Assembly (NCBI RefSeq): GCF_002234675.1
Contig: NC_019867.2
Location: forward strand, 310,001-374,000
Origin: Oryzias latipes
Lineage: Eukaryota > Chordata > Actinopteri > Beloniformes > Adrianichthyidae
DNA length: 64,000 nt
Direction: 5' to 3'
Shown: positions 34,001 to 48,050 of the stretch, piece by piece
Numbering within the stretch: the stretch's first letter is position 1
How the letters are laid out: each line of letters begins with the position of its first letter
Translations under genes and position numbers: made by a program
Notes under the pieces: generated by a model
The model's input: the letters and a program-made list of their open reading frames with translations, nothing else
Databases searched by the model: none
Told to the model about the DNA's origin: nothing

Positions 34001-36760
34001 CTGGTGGACGTTCCTGCTGATAGGTGGTTCCACTGGCCATTCCCGCTAATAGGTGGTTCTGCTGGACGTTCCTGCCAATAGGTGGTTCTGGTGGACGTTC
34101 CTGCCGATAGGTGGTTCTGGTGGACGTTACTGCTAATAGGTGGTTCTGCTGGATTTTCCTGCCGATTGGTAGTTCTGGTGGACGTTCCTGCTAATAGGTG
34201 GTTCTGGTGGACGTTCCCGCTAATAGGTGGTTCTACTGGCCATTCCCGCTAATAGGTGGTTCTGCTGGCCATTCCCGCTAATAGGTGGTTCCACTGGCCA
34301 TTCCTTCTAATAGGTGGTTCTGGTGGACGTTACTGCTAATAGGTGGTTCTGCTGGATTTTCCTGCCGATTGGTAGTTCTGGTGGACGTTCCTGCTAATAG
34401 GTGGTTCTGGTGGACGTTTCGGCCAATTGGTGGTTCTGCTGGATTTTCCTGCCGATTGGTAGTTCTGGTGGACGTTCCTGCTAATAGGTGGTTCTGGTGG
34501 ACGTTCCCGCTAATAGGTGGTTCTACTGGCCATTCCCGCTAATAGGTGGTTCTGCTGGCCATTCCCGCTAATAGGTGGTTCTACTGGCCATTCCTTCTAA
34601 TAGGTGGTTCTGGTGGACGTTCCTGCCGATAGGTGGTTCTGGTGGACGTTACTGCTAATAGGTGGTTCTGCTGGATTTTCCTGCCGATTGGTAGTTCTGG
34701 TGGACGTTCCTGCTAATAGGTGGTTCTGGTGGACGTTCCCGCTAATAGGTGGTTCTACTGGCCATTCCCGCTAATAGGTGGTTCTGCTGGCCATTCCCGC
34801 TAATAGGTGGTTCCACTGGCCATTCCTTCTAATAGGTGGTTCTGGTGGACGTTACTGCTAATAGGTGGTTCTGCTGGATTTTCCTGCCGATTGGTAGTTC
34901 TGGTGGACGTTCCTGCTAATAGGTGGTTCTGGTGGACGTTTCGGCCAATTGGTGGTTCTGCTGGATTTTCCTGCCGATTGGTAGTTCTGGTGGACGTTCC
35001 TGCTAATAGGTGGTTCTGGTGGACGTTCCCGCTAATAGGTGGTTCTACTGGCCATTCCCGCTAATAGGTGGTTCTGCTGGCCATTCCCGCTAATAGGTGG
35101 TTCTACTGGCCATTCCTTCTAATAGGTGGTTCTGGTGGACGTTTCTGCCGATTGGTGGTTCTGCTGGATTTTCCTGCCGATTGGTAGTTCTGGTGGACGT
35201 TCCTGCTAATAGGTGGTTCTGGTGGACGTTCCTGCCGATAGGTGGTTCTGGTGGACGTTCCCGCTAATAGGTGGTTCTGCTGGACGTTCCTGCTAATAGG
35301 TGGTTCTGGTGGACGTTCCTTCTAATAGGTGGTTCTGGTGGACGTTTCGGCCGATTGGTGGTTCTGGTGGAAGTTCCTGCCGATAGGTGGTTCTGGTGGA
35401 CGTTCCCGCTAACAGGTGGTTCTACTGGCCATTCCCGCTAATAGGTGGTTCCACTGGCCATTCCCGCTAATAGGTGGTTCTGCTGGACGTTCCTGCCAAT
35501 AGGTGGTTCTGGTGGACGTTCCTGCCGATAGGTGGTTCTGGTGGACGTTACTGCTAATAGGTGGTTCTGCTGGATTTTCCTGCCGATTGGTAGTTCTGGT
35601 GGACGTTCCTGCTAATAGGTGGTTCTGGTGGACGTTCCCGCTAATAGGTGGTTCTACTGGCCATTCCCGCTAATAGGTGGTTCTGCTGGCCATTCCCGCT
35701 AATAGGTGGTTCCACTGGCCATTCCTTCCAATAGGTGGTTCTGGTGGACGTTTCGGCCGATTGGTGGTTCTGCTGGATTTTCCTGCCGATTGGTAGTTCT
35801 GGTGGACGTTCCTGCTAATAGGTGGTTCTGGTGGACGTTCCTGCCGATAGGTGGTTCTGGTGGACGTTACTGCTAATAGGCGGTTCTGCTGGATTTTCCT
35901 GCCGATTGGTAGTTCTGGTGGACGTTCCTGCTAATAGGTGGTTCTGGTGGACGTTTCGGCCAATTGGTGGTTCTGCTGGATTTTCCTGCCGATTGGTAGT
36001 TCTGGTGGACGTTCCTGCTAATAGGTGGTTCTGGTGGACGTTCCCGCTAATAGGTGGTTCTACTGGCCATTCCCGCTAATAGGTGGTTCTGCTGGCCATT
36101 CCCGCTAATAGGTGGTTCTACTGGCCATTCCTTCTAATAGGTGGTTCTGGTGGACGTTTCGGCCGATTGGTGGTTCTGCTGGATTTTCCTGCCGATTGGT
36201 AGTTCTGGTGGACGTTCTTGCTAATAGGTGGTTCTGGTGGACGTTCCTGCCGATAGGTGGTTCTGGTGGACGTTCCCGCTAATAGGTGGTTCTGCTGGAC
36301 GTTCCTGCTAATAGGTGGTTCTGGTGGACGTTCCTTCTAATAGGTGGTTCTGGTGGATGTTTCAGCCGATTGGTGGTTCTGGTGGAAGTTCCTGCCGATA
36401 GGTGGTTCTGGTGGACGTTCCCGCTAACAGGTGGTTCTACTGGCCGTTCCCGCTAATAGGTGGTTCCACTGGCCGTTCCCGCTAATAGGTGGTTCTGCTG
36501 GACGTTCCTGCCAATAGGTGGTTCTGGTGGACGTTCCTGCCGATAGGTGGTTCTGGTGGACGTTACTGCTAATAGGTGGTTCTGCTGGATTTTCCTGCCG
36601 ATTGGTAGTTCTGGTGGACGTTCCTGCTAATAGGTGGTTCTGGTGGACGTTCCCGCTAATAGGTGGTTCTACTGGCCATTCCCGCTAATAGGTGGTTCTG
36701 CTGGCCATTACCGCTAATAGGTGGTTCCACTGGCCATTCCTTCTAATAGGTGGTTCTGGT
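31066..36760. repeat. Higher-order block 1 of the 29-bp satellite
   Basis: One identical nine-unit run recurs at 31066, 31965, 32980, 34285, 34807 and 35822. The spacings of 899, 1015, 1305, 522 and 1015 bases equal exactly 31, 35, 45, 18 and 35 units. Confidence 0.85.
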
Positions 36761-39350
36761 GGACGTTTCGGCCGATTGGTGGTTCTGCTGGATTTTCCTG
36801 CCGATTGGTAGTTCTGGTGGACGTTCCTGCTAATAGGTGGTTCTGGTGGACGTTCCTGCTGATAGGTGGTTCTGGTGGAAGTTCCTGCCGATAGGTGGTT
36901 CTGGTGGACGTTCCCGCTAATAGGTGGTTCTGCTGGACGTTCCTGCTAATAGGTGGTTCTGGTGGACGTTCCTTCTAATAGGTGGTTCTGGTGGACGTTT
37001 CGGCCGATTGGTGGTTCTGCTGGATTTTCCTGCCGATTGGTAGTTCTGGTGGACGTTCCTGCCGATAGGTGGTTCTGCTGGACGTTCCTGCTAATAGGTG
37101 GTTCTGGTGGACGTTCCTGCTAATAGGTGGTTCTGGTGGACGTTCCTGCTAATAGGTGGTTCTGGTGGACGTTCCCGCTAATAGGTGGTTCTGGTGGACG
37201 TTCCCGCTAATAGGTGGTTCTGGTGGACGTTCCTGCCGATTGGTAGTTCTGGTGGACGTTCCTGCCGATAGGTGGTTCTGCTGGACGTTCCTGCTAATAG
37301 GTGGTTCTGGTGGACGTTCCTGCTAATAGGTGGTTCTGGTGGACGTTCCTGCTAATAGGTGGTTCTGGTGGACGTTCCCGCTAATAGGTGGTTCTGGTGG
37401 ACGTTCCCGCTAATAGGTGGTTCTGGTGGACGTTCCTGCCGATAGGTGGTTCTGGTGGACGTTCCCGCTAATAGGTGGTTCTGGTGGACGTTCCTGCTAA
37501 TAGGTGGTTCTGGTGGACGTTCCCGCTAATAGGTAGTTCTGGTGGACGTTCCTGCCGATAGGTGGTTCTGGTGGACGTTCCTGCCGATAGGTGGTTCTGC
37601 TGGACGTTCCTGCTAATAGGTGGTTCTGGTGGACGTTCCTGCTAATAGGTGGTTCTGCTGGACGTTCCTTCTAATAGGTGGTTCAGGTGGACGTTTCGGC
37701 CAATTGGTGGTTCTGCTGGATTTCCCTGCCGATTGGTAGTTCTGGTGGACGTTCCTGCCGATTGGTGGTTCTGGTGGACGTTCCTGCCGATAGGTGGTTC
37801 TGGTGGACGTTCCTGCCGATAGGTGGTTCTGGTGGACGTTCCTGCCGATAGGTGGTTCTGGTGGACGTTCCCGCTAATAGGTGGTTCTGCTGGACGTTCC
37901 TGCTAATAGGTGGTTCTGGTGGACGTTCCTTCTAATAGGTGGTTCTGGTGGATGTTTCAGCCGATTGGTGGTTCTGGTGGAAGTTCCTGCCGATAGGTGG
38001 TTCTGGTGGACGTTCCCGCTAACAGGTGGTTCTACTGGCCGTTCCCGCTAATAGGTGGTTCCACTGGCCGTTCCCGCTAATAGGTGGTTCTGCTGGACGT
38101 TCCTGCCAATAGGTGGTTCTGGTGGACGTTCCTGCCGATAGGTGGTTCTGGTGGACGTTACTGCTAATAGGTGGTTCTGCTGGATTTTCCTGCCGATTGG
38201 TAGTTTTGGTGGACGTTCCTGCTAATAGGTGGTTCTGGTGGACGTTCCCGCTAATAGGTGGTTCTACTGGCCATTCCCGCTAATAGGTGGTTCTGCTGGC
38301 CATTACCGCTAATAGGTGGTTCCACTGGCCATTCCTTCTAATAGGTGGTTCTGGTGGACGTTTCGGCCGATTGGTGGTTCTGCTGGATTTTCCTGCCGAT
38401 TGGTAGTTCTGGTGGACGTTCCTGCTAATAGGTGGTTCTGGTGGACGTTCCTGCTGATAGGTGGTTCTGGTGGAAGTTCCTGCCGATAGGTGGTTCTGGT
38501 GGACGTTCCCGCTAATAGGTGGTTCTGCTGGACGTTCCTGCTAATAGGTGGTTCTGGTGGACGTTCCTTCTAATAGGTGGTTCTGGTGGACGTTTCGGCC
38601 GATTGGTGGTTCTGCTGGATTTTCCTGCCGATTGGTAGTTCTGGTGGACGTTCCTGCCGATAGGTGGTTCTGCTGGACGTTCCTGCTAATAGGTGGTTCT
38701 GGTGGACGTTCCTGCTAATAGGTGGTTCTGGTGGACGTTCCTGCTAATAGGTGGTTCTGGTGGACGTTCCCGCTAATAGGTGGTTCTGGTGGACGTTCCC
38801 GCTAATAGGTGGTTCTGGTGGACGTTCCTGCCGATAGGTGGTTCTGGTGGACGTTCCCGCTAATAGGTGGTTCTGGTGGACGTTCCTGCTAATAGGTGGT
38901 TCTGGTGGACGTTCCCGCTAATAGGTAGTTCTGGTGGACGTTCCTGCCGATAGGTGGTTCTGGTGGACGTTCCTGCCGATAGGTGGTTCTGCTGGACGTT
39001 CCTGCTAATAGGTGGTTCTGGTGGACGTTCCTGCTAATAGGTGGTTCTGCTGGACGTTCCTTCTAATAGGTGGTTCAGGTGGACATTTCGGCCAATTGGT
39101 GGTTCTGCTGGATTTCCCTGCCGATTGGTAGTTCTGGTGGACGTTCCTGCCGATTGGTGGTTCTGGTGGACGTTCCTGCCGATAGGTGGTTCTGGTGGAC
39201 GTTCCTGCCGATAGGTGGTTCTGGTGGACGTTCCTGCCGATAGGTGGTTCTGGTGGACGTTCCCGCTAATAGGTGGTTCTGCTGGACGTTCCCGCTAATA
39301 GGTGGTTCTGGTGGACGTTCCTGCCGATAGGTGGTTCTGGTGGACGTACC
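36340..39350. repeat. Higher-order block 2 of the 29-bp satellite
   Basis: The rare unit with GGATGTTTCAGCCGATTGG occurs with its TTCAG at 33519, 36361 and 37956 (98 and 55 units apart). The unique GGTTCAGGTGG unit occurs with its GTTCAGG at 37681 and 39073 (48 units). Long strings of the same variants follow in each case, so segments of about 1.4-1.6 kb are duplicated. Confidence 0.8.
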
Positions 39351-42300
39351 CGCTAATAGGTGGTTCTGGTGGACGTTCCTGCTAATAGGTGGTTCTGGTG
39401 GACGTTCCTGCGAATAGGTGGTTCTGGTGGACGTTCCCGCTAATAGGTGGTTCTGGTGGACGTTCCCGCTAATAGGTGGTTCTGGTGGACGTTCCCGCTA
39501 ATAGGTGGTTCTGGTGGACGTTCCTGCCGATAGGTGGTTCTGGTGGACGTTCCCGCTAATAGGTGTTTCTGGTGGACGTTCCCGCTAATAGGTGGTTCTG
39601 CTGGACGTTCCCGCTAATAGGTGGTTCTGGTGGACGTTCCTGCCGATAGGTGGTTCTGGTGGACGTTCCCGCTAATAGGTGGTTCTGGTGGACGTTCCTG
39701 CTAATAGGTGGTTCTGGTGGACGTTCCTGCGAATAGGTGGTTCTGGTGGACGTTCCCGCTAATTGGTGGTTCTAGTGGACGTTCCTGCTAATAGGTGGTT
39801 CTGGTGGACGTTCCTGCTAATAGGTGGTTCTGGTGGACGTTTCGGCCGATTGGTGGTTCTGCTGGATTTCCCTTCCGATTGGTAGTTCTGGTGGATGTTC
39901 CTGCCGATTGCTGGTTCTGGTGGACGTTCCTGCCGATAGGTGGTTCTGGTGGACGTTCCTGCCGATAAGTGGTTCTGGTGGACGTTCCTGCCGATAGGTG
40001 GTTCTGGTGGACGTTCCCGCTAATAGGTGGTTCTGGTGGAAGTTCCCGCTAATAGGTGGTTCTGGTGGACGTTCCTGCCGATAGGTGGTTCTGGTGGACG
40101 TTCCCGCTAATAGGTGGTTCTGGTGGACGTTCCCGCTAATAGGTGGTTCTGGTGGACGTTCCCGCTAATAGGTGGTTCTGGTGGACGTTCCTGCCGAGGT
40201 GTCTGGTGGACGTTCCCGCTAATAGGTGGTTCTGGTGGACGTTCCCGCTAATAGGTGGTTCTGCTGGACGTTCCCGCTAATAGGTGGTTCTGGTGGACGT
40301 TCCTGCCGATAGGTGGTTCTGGTGGACGTTCCCGCTAATAGGTGGTTCTGGTGGACGTTCCTGCTAATAGGTGGTTCTGGTGGACGTTCCTGCGAATAGG
40401 TGGTTCTGGTGGACGTTCCCGCTAATTGGTGGTTCTAGTGGACGTTCCTGCTAATAGGTGGTTCTGGTGGACGTTCCTGCTAATAGGTGGTTCTGGTGGA
40501 CGTTTCGGCCGATTGGTGGTTCTGCTGGATTTCCCTTCCGATTGGTAGTTCTGGTGGACGTTCCTGCCGATTGCTGGTTCTGGTGGACGTTCCTGCCGAT
40601 AGGTGGTTCTGGTGGACGTTCCTGCCGATAAGTGGTTCTGGTGGACGTTCCTGCCGATAGGTGGTTCTGGTGGACGTTCCCGCTAATAGGTGGTTCTGGT
40701 GGAAGTTCCCGCTAATAGGTGGTTCTGGTGGACGTTCCTGCCGATAGGTGGTTCTGGTGGACGTTCCCGCTAATAGGTGGTTCTGGTGGACGTTCCTGCT
40801 AATAGGTGGTTCTGGTGGACGTTCCTGCTAATAGGTGGTTCTGGTGGACGTTTCGGCCGATTGGTGGTTCTGCTGGATTTCCCTGCCGATTGGTAGTTCT
40901 GGTGGACGTTCCTGCCGATTGGTGGTTCTGCTGTATTTTCCTGCCGATTGGTGGATCTGGTGGACGTTCCTGCCGATAGGTGGTTCTGCTGGACGTTCCT
41001 GCCGATAGGTGGTTCTGGTGGACGTTCCTGCGAATAGGTGGTTCTGGTGGACGTTCCCGCTAATAGGTGGTTCTGGTGGACGTTCCCGCTAATAGGTGGT
41101 TCTGGTGGACGTTCCCGCAAATAGGTGGTTTTGGTGGACGTTCCTGCTAATAGGTGGTTCTGGTGGACGTTCCTGCCGATAGGTGTTTCTGGTGGACGTT
41201 CCTGCCGATAGGTGGTTCTGGTGGACGTTCCTGCTAATAGGTGGTTCTGGTGGACGTTCCCGCTTATAGGTGGTTCTGGTGGATGTTCCCGCTAATAGGT
41301 GGTTCTGGTGGACGTTCCTGCCGATAGGTGGTTCTGGTGGACGTTCCCGCTAATAGGTGGTTCTGGTGGACGTTCCTGCTAATAGGTGGTTATGGTGGAC
41401 GTTCCTGCTAATAGGTGGTTCTGGTGGACGTTTCGGCCGATTGGTGGTTCTGCTGGATTTCCCTGCCGATTGGTAGTTCTGGTGGACGTTCCTGCCGATT
41501 GGTGGTTCTGGTGGACGTTCCTGCCGATAGGTGGTTCTGGTGGACGTTCCTGCCGATAGGTGGTTCTGGTGGACGTTCCTGCCGATAGGTGGTTCTGGTG
41601 GACGTTCCCGCTAATAGGTGGTTCTGCTGGACGTTCCCGCTAATAGGTGGTTCTGGTGGACGTTCCTGCCGATAGGTGGGTCTGGTGGACGTACCCGCTA
41701 ATAGGTGGTTCTGGTGGACGTTCCTGCGAATAGGTGGTTCTGGTGGACGTTCCCGCTAATAGGTGGTTCTGGTGGACGTTCCCGCTAATAGGTGGTTCTG
41801 GTGGACGTTCCCGCTAATAGGTGGTTCTGGTGGACGTTCCTGCCGATAGGTGGTTCTGGTGGACGTTCCCGCTAATAGGTGGTTCTGGTGGACGTTCCCG
41901 CTAATAGGTGGTTCTGCTGGACGTTCCCGCTAATAGGTGGTTCTGGTGGACGTTCCTGCCGATAGGTGGTTCTGGTGGACGTTCCCGCTAATAGGTGGTT
42001 CTGGTGGACGTTCCCGCTAATAGGTGGTTCTGGTGGACGTTCCTGCCGATAGGTGTTACTGGTGGACGTTCCTGCCGTTTGGTGGTTTTGGTGGACGTTC
42101 CTGCTAATAGGTGGTTCTGGTGGACGTTCCCGCTAATAGGTGGTTCTGGTGGACGTTCCTGCTAAAAGGTGGTTCTGGTGGACGTTCCTGCTAATAGGTG
42201 GTTCTGGTGGACGTTTCGGCCGATTGGTGGTTCTGCTGGATTTCCCTGCCGATTGGTAGTTCTGGTGGACGTTCCTGCCGATTGGTGGTTCTGCTGGATT

Positions 42301-42659
42301 TTCCTGCCGATAGGTGGATCTGGTGGACGTTCCTGCCCATAGGTGGTTCTGCTGGACGTTCCTGTCGATAGGTGGTTCTGGTGGACGTTCCTGCCGATAA
42401 GTGGTTCTGGTGGACGTTACTGCTAATAGGCGGTTCTACTGGCCATTCCCGCTAATAGGCGGTTCTACTGGCCATTCGCGCTAATAGGTGGTTCTGGTGG
42501 ACGTTCCTGCTAATAGGTGGTTCTGTTGGCCATTCCCGCTAATAGGTATTTCTGCTGGCCATTCCCACTAATAAGTGGTTCTGGTGCACGTTCCTGCCGA
42601 TAGGTGGTTCTGGTGGACGTTCCCGCTAATAGGTGGTTTTACTGGCCATTCCCGCTAAT

Positions 42660-45600
42660 AGGTGGTTCTGCTGGACGTTCATTCTAATAGGTGGTTCTGG
42701 TGGACGTTTCGGCCGATAGGTGGTTCTGCTGGATTTTCCTGCCGATTGGTAGTTCTGGTGGACGTTCCTGCCGATAGGTGGTTCTGCTGGACGTTGCTGC
42801 TAATAGGTGGTTCTGGTGGACGTTTCGGCCGATTGGTGGTTCTGCTGGATTTTCCTGCCGATTGGTAGTTTTGGTGGACATTCCTGCCGATAGGTGGTTC
42901 TGGTGGACGTTCCCGCTAATAGGTGGTTCTGCTGGACGTTCCCGCTAATAGGTGGTTCTGGTGGACGTTCCCGCTAATAGGTGGTTCTGCTGAACGTTCC
43001 CGCTAATAGGTGGTTCTGCTGGACGTTCCCGCTAACAGGTGGTTCTGGTGGACGTTCCTGCCAATAGGTGTTTTTCTGGTGGACGTTCCTGCCGATAGGT
43101 GGTTCTAGTGGACGTTCCTGCTAATAGGTGGTTCTGGTGGACGTTCCCGCTAATAGGTGGTTCTGGTGGACGTTCCCGCTAATAGGTGGTTCTGGTGGAC
43201 GTTCCTGCTAATAGGTGGTTCTGCTGGACGTTCCTTCTAATAGGTGGTTCTGGTGGACGTTTCGGCCGATTGGTGGTTCTGCTGGATTTTCCTGCCGATT
43301 GGTAGTTCTGGTGGACGTCCCTGCAAATAGGTGGTTCTGGTGGACGTTCCTGCCGATAGGTGGTTCTGGTGGACGTTACTGCTAATAGGTTGTTCTACTG
43401 GCCATTCCCGCTAATAGGTGGTTCTGGTGGACGTTCCTGCCGATAGGTGGTTCTGGTGGACGTTACTGCTAATAGGTTGTTCTACTGGCCATTCCCGCTA
43501 ATAGGTGGTTCTGGTGGACATTCCTGCTAATAGATGGTTTTGGTGGACGTTTCGGCCAATTGGTAGTTCTGCTGGATTTTCCTGCCGATTGGTAGTTTTG
43601 CTGGACGTTCCTGCTAATAGGTGGTTCTGGTGGACGTTCCCGCTAATAGGTGGTTCTACTGGCCATTCCCGCTAATAGGTGGTTCTGCTGGCCATTCCCA
43701 CTAATAGGTGGTTCTGGTGCACGTTCCTGCCGATAGGTGGTTCTGGTGGACGTTCCCGCTAATAGGTGGTTCTACTGGCCATTCCCGCTAATAGGTGGTT
43801 CTGTTGGCCATTCCCACTAATAGGTGGTTCTGCTGGACGTTCCTTCTAATAGGTGGTTCTGGTGGACGTTTCGGCCGATTGGTGGTTCTGCTGGATTTTC
43901 CTGCCGATTGGTAGTTCTGGTGGACGTTCCTGCCGATAGGTGGTTCTGCTGGACGTTGATTCTAATAGGTGGTTCTGGTGGACGTTTCGGCCGATTGGTG
44001 GTTCTGCTGGATTTTCCTGCCGATTGGTAGTTCTGGTGGACATTCCTGCCGATAGGTGGTTCTGGTGGACGTTCCCGCTAATAGGTGGTTTTACTGGCCA
44101 TTCCCGCTAATAGGTGGTTCTGCTGGACGTTCCTTCTAATAGGTGGTTCTGGTGGACGTTTCGGCCGATAGGTGGTTCTGCTGGATTTTCCTGCCGATTG
44201 GTAGTTCTGGTGGACGTTCCTGCCGATAGGTGGTTCTGCTGGACGTTGCTGCTAATAGGTGGTTCTGGTGGACGTTTCGGCCGATTGGTGGTTCTGCTGG
44301 ATTTTCCTGCCGATTGGTAGTTCTGGTGGACATTCCTGCCGATAGGTGGTTCTGGTGGACGTTCCCGCTAATAGGTGGTTCTGCTGGACGTTCCCGCTAA
44401 TAGGTGGTTCTGGTGGACGTTCCCGCTAATAGGTGGTTCTGCTGAACGTTCCCGCTAATAGGTGGTTCTGCTGGACGTTCCCGCTAATAGGTGGTTCTGG
44501 TGGACGTTCCTGCCGATAGGTGTTTTTCTGGTGGACGTTCCTGCCGATAGGTGGTTCTAGTGGACGTTCCTGCTAATAGGTGGTTCTGGTGGACGTTCCC
44601 GCTAATAGGTGGTTCTGGTGGACGTTCCCGCTAATAGGTGGTTCTGGTGGACGTTCCTGCTAATAGGTGGTTTTGGTGGACGTTTCGGCCGATTGGTGGT
44701 TCTGCTGGATTTTCCTGCCGATTGGTAGTTCTGGTGGACGTCCCTGCAAATAGGTGGTTCTGGTGGACGTTCCTGCCGATAGGTGGTTCTGGTGGACGTT
44801 ACTGCTAATAGATTGTTCTACTGGCCATTCCCGCTAATAGGTGGTTCTGGTGGACATTCCTGCTAATAGATGGTTTTGGTGGACGTTTCGGCCAATTGGT
44901 AGTTCTGCTGGATTTTCATGCCGATTGGTAGTTTTGCTGAACGTTCCTGCTAATAGGTGGTTCTGGTGGACGTTCCCGCTAATAGTTGGTTCTACTGGCC
45001 ATTCCCGCTAATAGGTGGTTCTGCTGGCCATTCCCACTAATAGGTGGTTCTGGTGCACGTTCCTGCCGATAGGTGGTTCTGGTGGACGTTCCCGCTAATA
45101 GGTGGTTCTACTGGCCATTCCCGCTAATAGGTGGTTCTGTTGGCCATTCCCACTAATAGGTGGTTCTGCTGGACGTTCCTTCTAATAGGTGGTTCTGGTG
45201 GACGTTTCGGCCGATTGGTGGTTCTGCTGGATTTTCCTGCCGATTGGTAGTTCTGGTGGACGTTCCTGCCGATAGGTGGTTCTGCTGGACGTTGATTCTA
45301 ATAGGTGGTTCTGGTGGACGTTTCGGCCGATTGGTGGTTCTGCTGGATTTTCCTGCCGATTGGTAGTTCTGGTGGACATTCCTGCCGATAGGTGGTTCTG
45401 GTGGACGTTCCCGCTAATAGGTGGTTTTACTGGCCATTCCCGCTAATAGGTGGTTCTGCTGGACGTTCCTTCTAATAGGTGGTTCTGGTGGACGTTTCGG
45501 CCGATAGGTGGTTCTGCTGGATTTTCCTGCCGATTGGTAGTTCTGGTGGACGTTCCTGCCGATAGGTGGTTCTGCTGGACGTTGCTGCTAATAGGTGGTT

Positions 45601-48050
45601 CTGGTGGACGTTTCGGCCGATTGGTGGTTCTGCTGGATTTTCCTGCCGATTGGTAGTTCTGGTGGACATTCCTGCCGATAGGTGGTTCTGGTGGACGTTC
45701 CCGCTAATAGGTGGTTCTGCTGGACGTTCCCGCTAATAGGTGGTTCTGGTGGACGTTCCCGCTAATAGGTGGTTCTGCTGAACGTTCCGCTAATAGGTGG
45801 TTCTGCTGGACGTTCCCGCTAATAGGTGGTTCTGGTGGACGTTCCTGCCGATAGGTGTTTTTCTGGTGGACGTTCCTGCTAATAGGTGGTTCTGGTGGAC
45901 GTTCCCGCTAATAGGTGGTTCTGGTGGACGTTCCCGCTAATAGGTGGTTCTGGTGGACGTTCCTGCTAATAGGTGGTTTTGGTGGACGTTTCGGCCGATT
46001 GGTGGTTCTGCTGGATTTTCCTGCCGATTGGTAGTTCTGGTGGACGTCCCTGCAAATAGGTGGTTCTGGTGGACGTTCCTGCCGATAGGTGGTTCTGGTG
46101 GACGTTACTGCTAATAGATTGTTCTACTGGCCATTCCCGCTAATAGGTGGTTCTGGTGGACATTCCTGCTAATAGATGGTTTTGGTGGACGTTTCGGCCA
46201 ATTGGTAGTTCTGCTGGATTTTCATGCCGATTGGTAGTTTTGCTGAACGTTCCTGCTAATAGGTGGTTCTGGTGGACGTTCCCGCTAATAGTTGGTTCTA
46301 CTGGCCATTCCCGCTAATAGGTGGTTCTGCTGGCCATTCCCACTAATAGGTGGTTCTGGTGCACGTTCCTGCCGATAGGTGGTTCTGGTGGACGTTCCCG
46401 CTAATAGGTGGTTCTACTGGCCATTCCCGCTAATAGGTGGTTCTGTTGGCCATTCCCACTAATAGGTGGTTCTGCTGGACGTTCCTTCTAATAGGTGGTT
46501 CTGGTGGACGTTTCGGCCGATTGGTGGTTCTGCTGGATTTTCCTGCCGATTGGTAGTTCTGGTGGACGTTCCTGCCGATAGGTGGTTCTGCTGGACGTTG
46601 ATTCTAATAGGTGGTTCTGGTGGACGTTTCGGCCGATTGGTGGTTCTGCTGGATTTTCCTGCCGATTGGTAGTTCTGGTGGACATTCCTGCCGATAGGTG
46701 GTTCTGGTGGACGTTCCCGCTAATAGGTGGTTTTACTGGCCATTCCCGCTAATAGGTGGTTCTGCTGGACGTTCCTTCTAATAGGTGGTTCTGGTGGACG
46801 TTTCGGCCGATAGGTGGTTCTGCTGGATTTTCCTGCCGATTGGTAGTTCTGGTGGACGTTCCTGCCGATAGGTGGTTCTGCTGGACGTTGCTGCTAATAG
46901 GTGGTTCTGGTGGACGTTTCGGCCGATTGGTGGTTCTGCTGGATTTTCCTGCCGATTGGTAGTTCTGGTGGACATTCCTGCCGATAGGTGGTTCTGGTGG
47001 ACGTTCCCGCTAATAGGTGGTTCTGCTGGACGTTCCCGCTAATAGGTGGTTCTGGTGGACGTTCCCGCTAATAGGTGGTTCTGCTGAACGTTCCCGCTAA
47101 TAGGTGGTTCTGCTGGACGTTCCCGCTAATAGGTGGTTCTGGTGGACGTTCCTGCCGATAGGTGTTTTTCTGGTGGACGTTCCTGCCGATAGGTGGTTCT
47201 AGTGGACGTTCCTGCTAATAGGTGGTTCTGGTGGACGTTCCCGCTAATAGGTGGTTCTGGTGGACGTTCCCGCTAATAGGTGGTTCTGGTGGACGTTCCT
47301 GCTAATAGGTGGTTCTGCTGGACGTTCCTTCTAATAGGTGGTTTTGGTGGACGTTTCGGCCGATTGGTGGTTCTGCTGGATTTTCCTGCCGATTGGTAGT
47401 TCTGGTGGACGTCCCTGCAAATAGGTGGTTCTGGTGGACGTTCCTGCCGATAGGTGGTTCTGGTGGACGTTACTGCTAATAGATTGTTCTACTGGCCATT
47501 CCCGCTAATAGGTGGTTCTGGTGGACATTCCTGCTAATAGATGGTTTTGGTGGACGTTTCGGCCAATTGGTAGTTCTGCTGGATTTTCATGCCGATTGGT
47601 AGTTTTGCTGAACGTTCCTGCTAATAGGTGGTTCTGGTGGACGTTCCCGCTAATAGTTGGTTCTACTGGCCATTCCCGCTAATAGGTGGTTCTGCTGGCC
47701 ATTCCCACTAATAGGTGGTTCTGGTGCACGTTCCTGCCGATAGGTGGTTCTGGTGGACGTTCCCGCTAATGGGTGGTTCTACTGGCCATTCCCGCTAATA
47801 GGTGGTTCTGTTGGCCATTCCCACTAATAGGTGGTTCTGCTGGACGTTCCTTCTAATAGGTGGTTCTGGTGGACGTTTCGGCCGATTGGTGGTTCTGCTG
47901 GATTTTCCTGCCGATTGGTAGTTCTGGTGGACGTTCCTGCCGATAGATGGTTCTGCTGGACGTTGCTTCTAATAGGTGGTTCTGGTGGACGTTTCGGCCG
48001 ATTGGTGGTTCTGCTGGATTTTCCTGCCGATTGGTAGTTCTGGTGGACAT
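42660..48050. repeat. Higher-order block 3 of the 29-bp satellite, about 1.3-kb period
   Basis: A shared seven-unit run begins at 42662, 43824, 44114, 45160, 45450, 46466, 46756 and 47831. Pairs are 290 bases apart (10 units) and pairs recur after 1336 and 1306 bases. The extra one or two bases come from units with TGTTTTTCTGG insertions. Confidence 0.85.
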
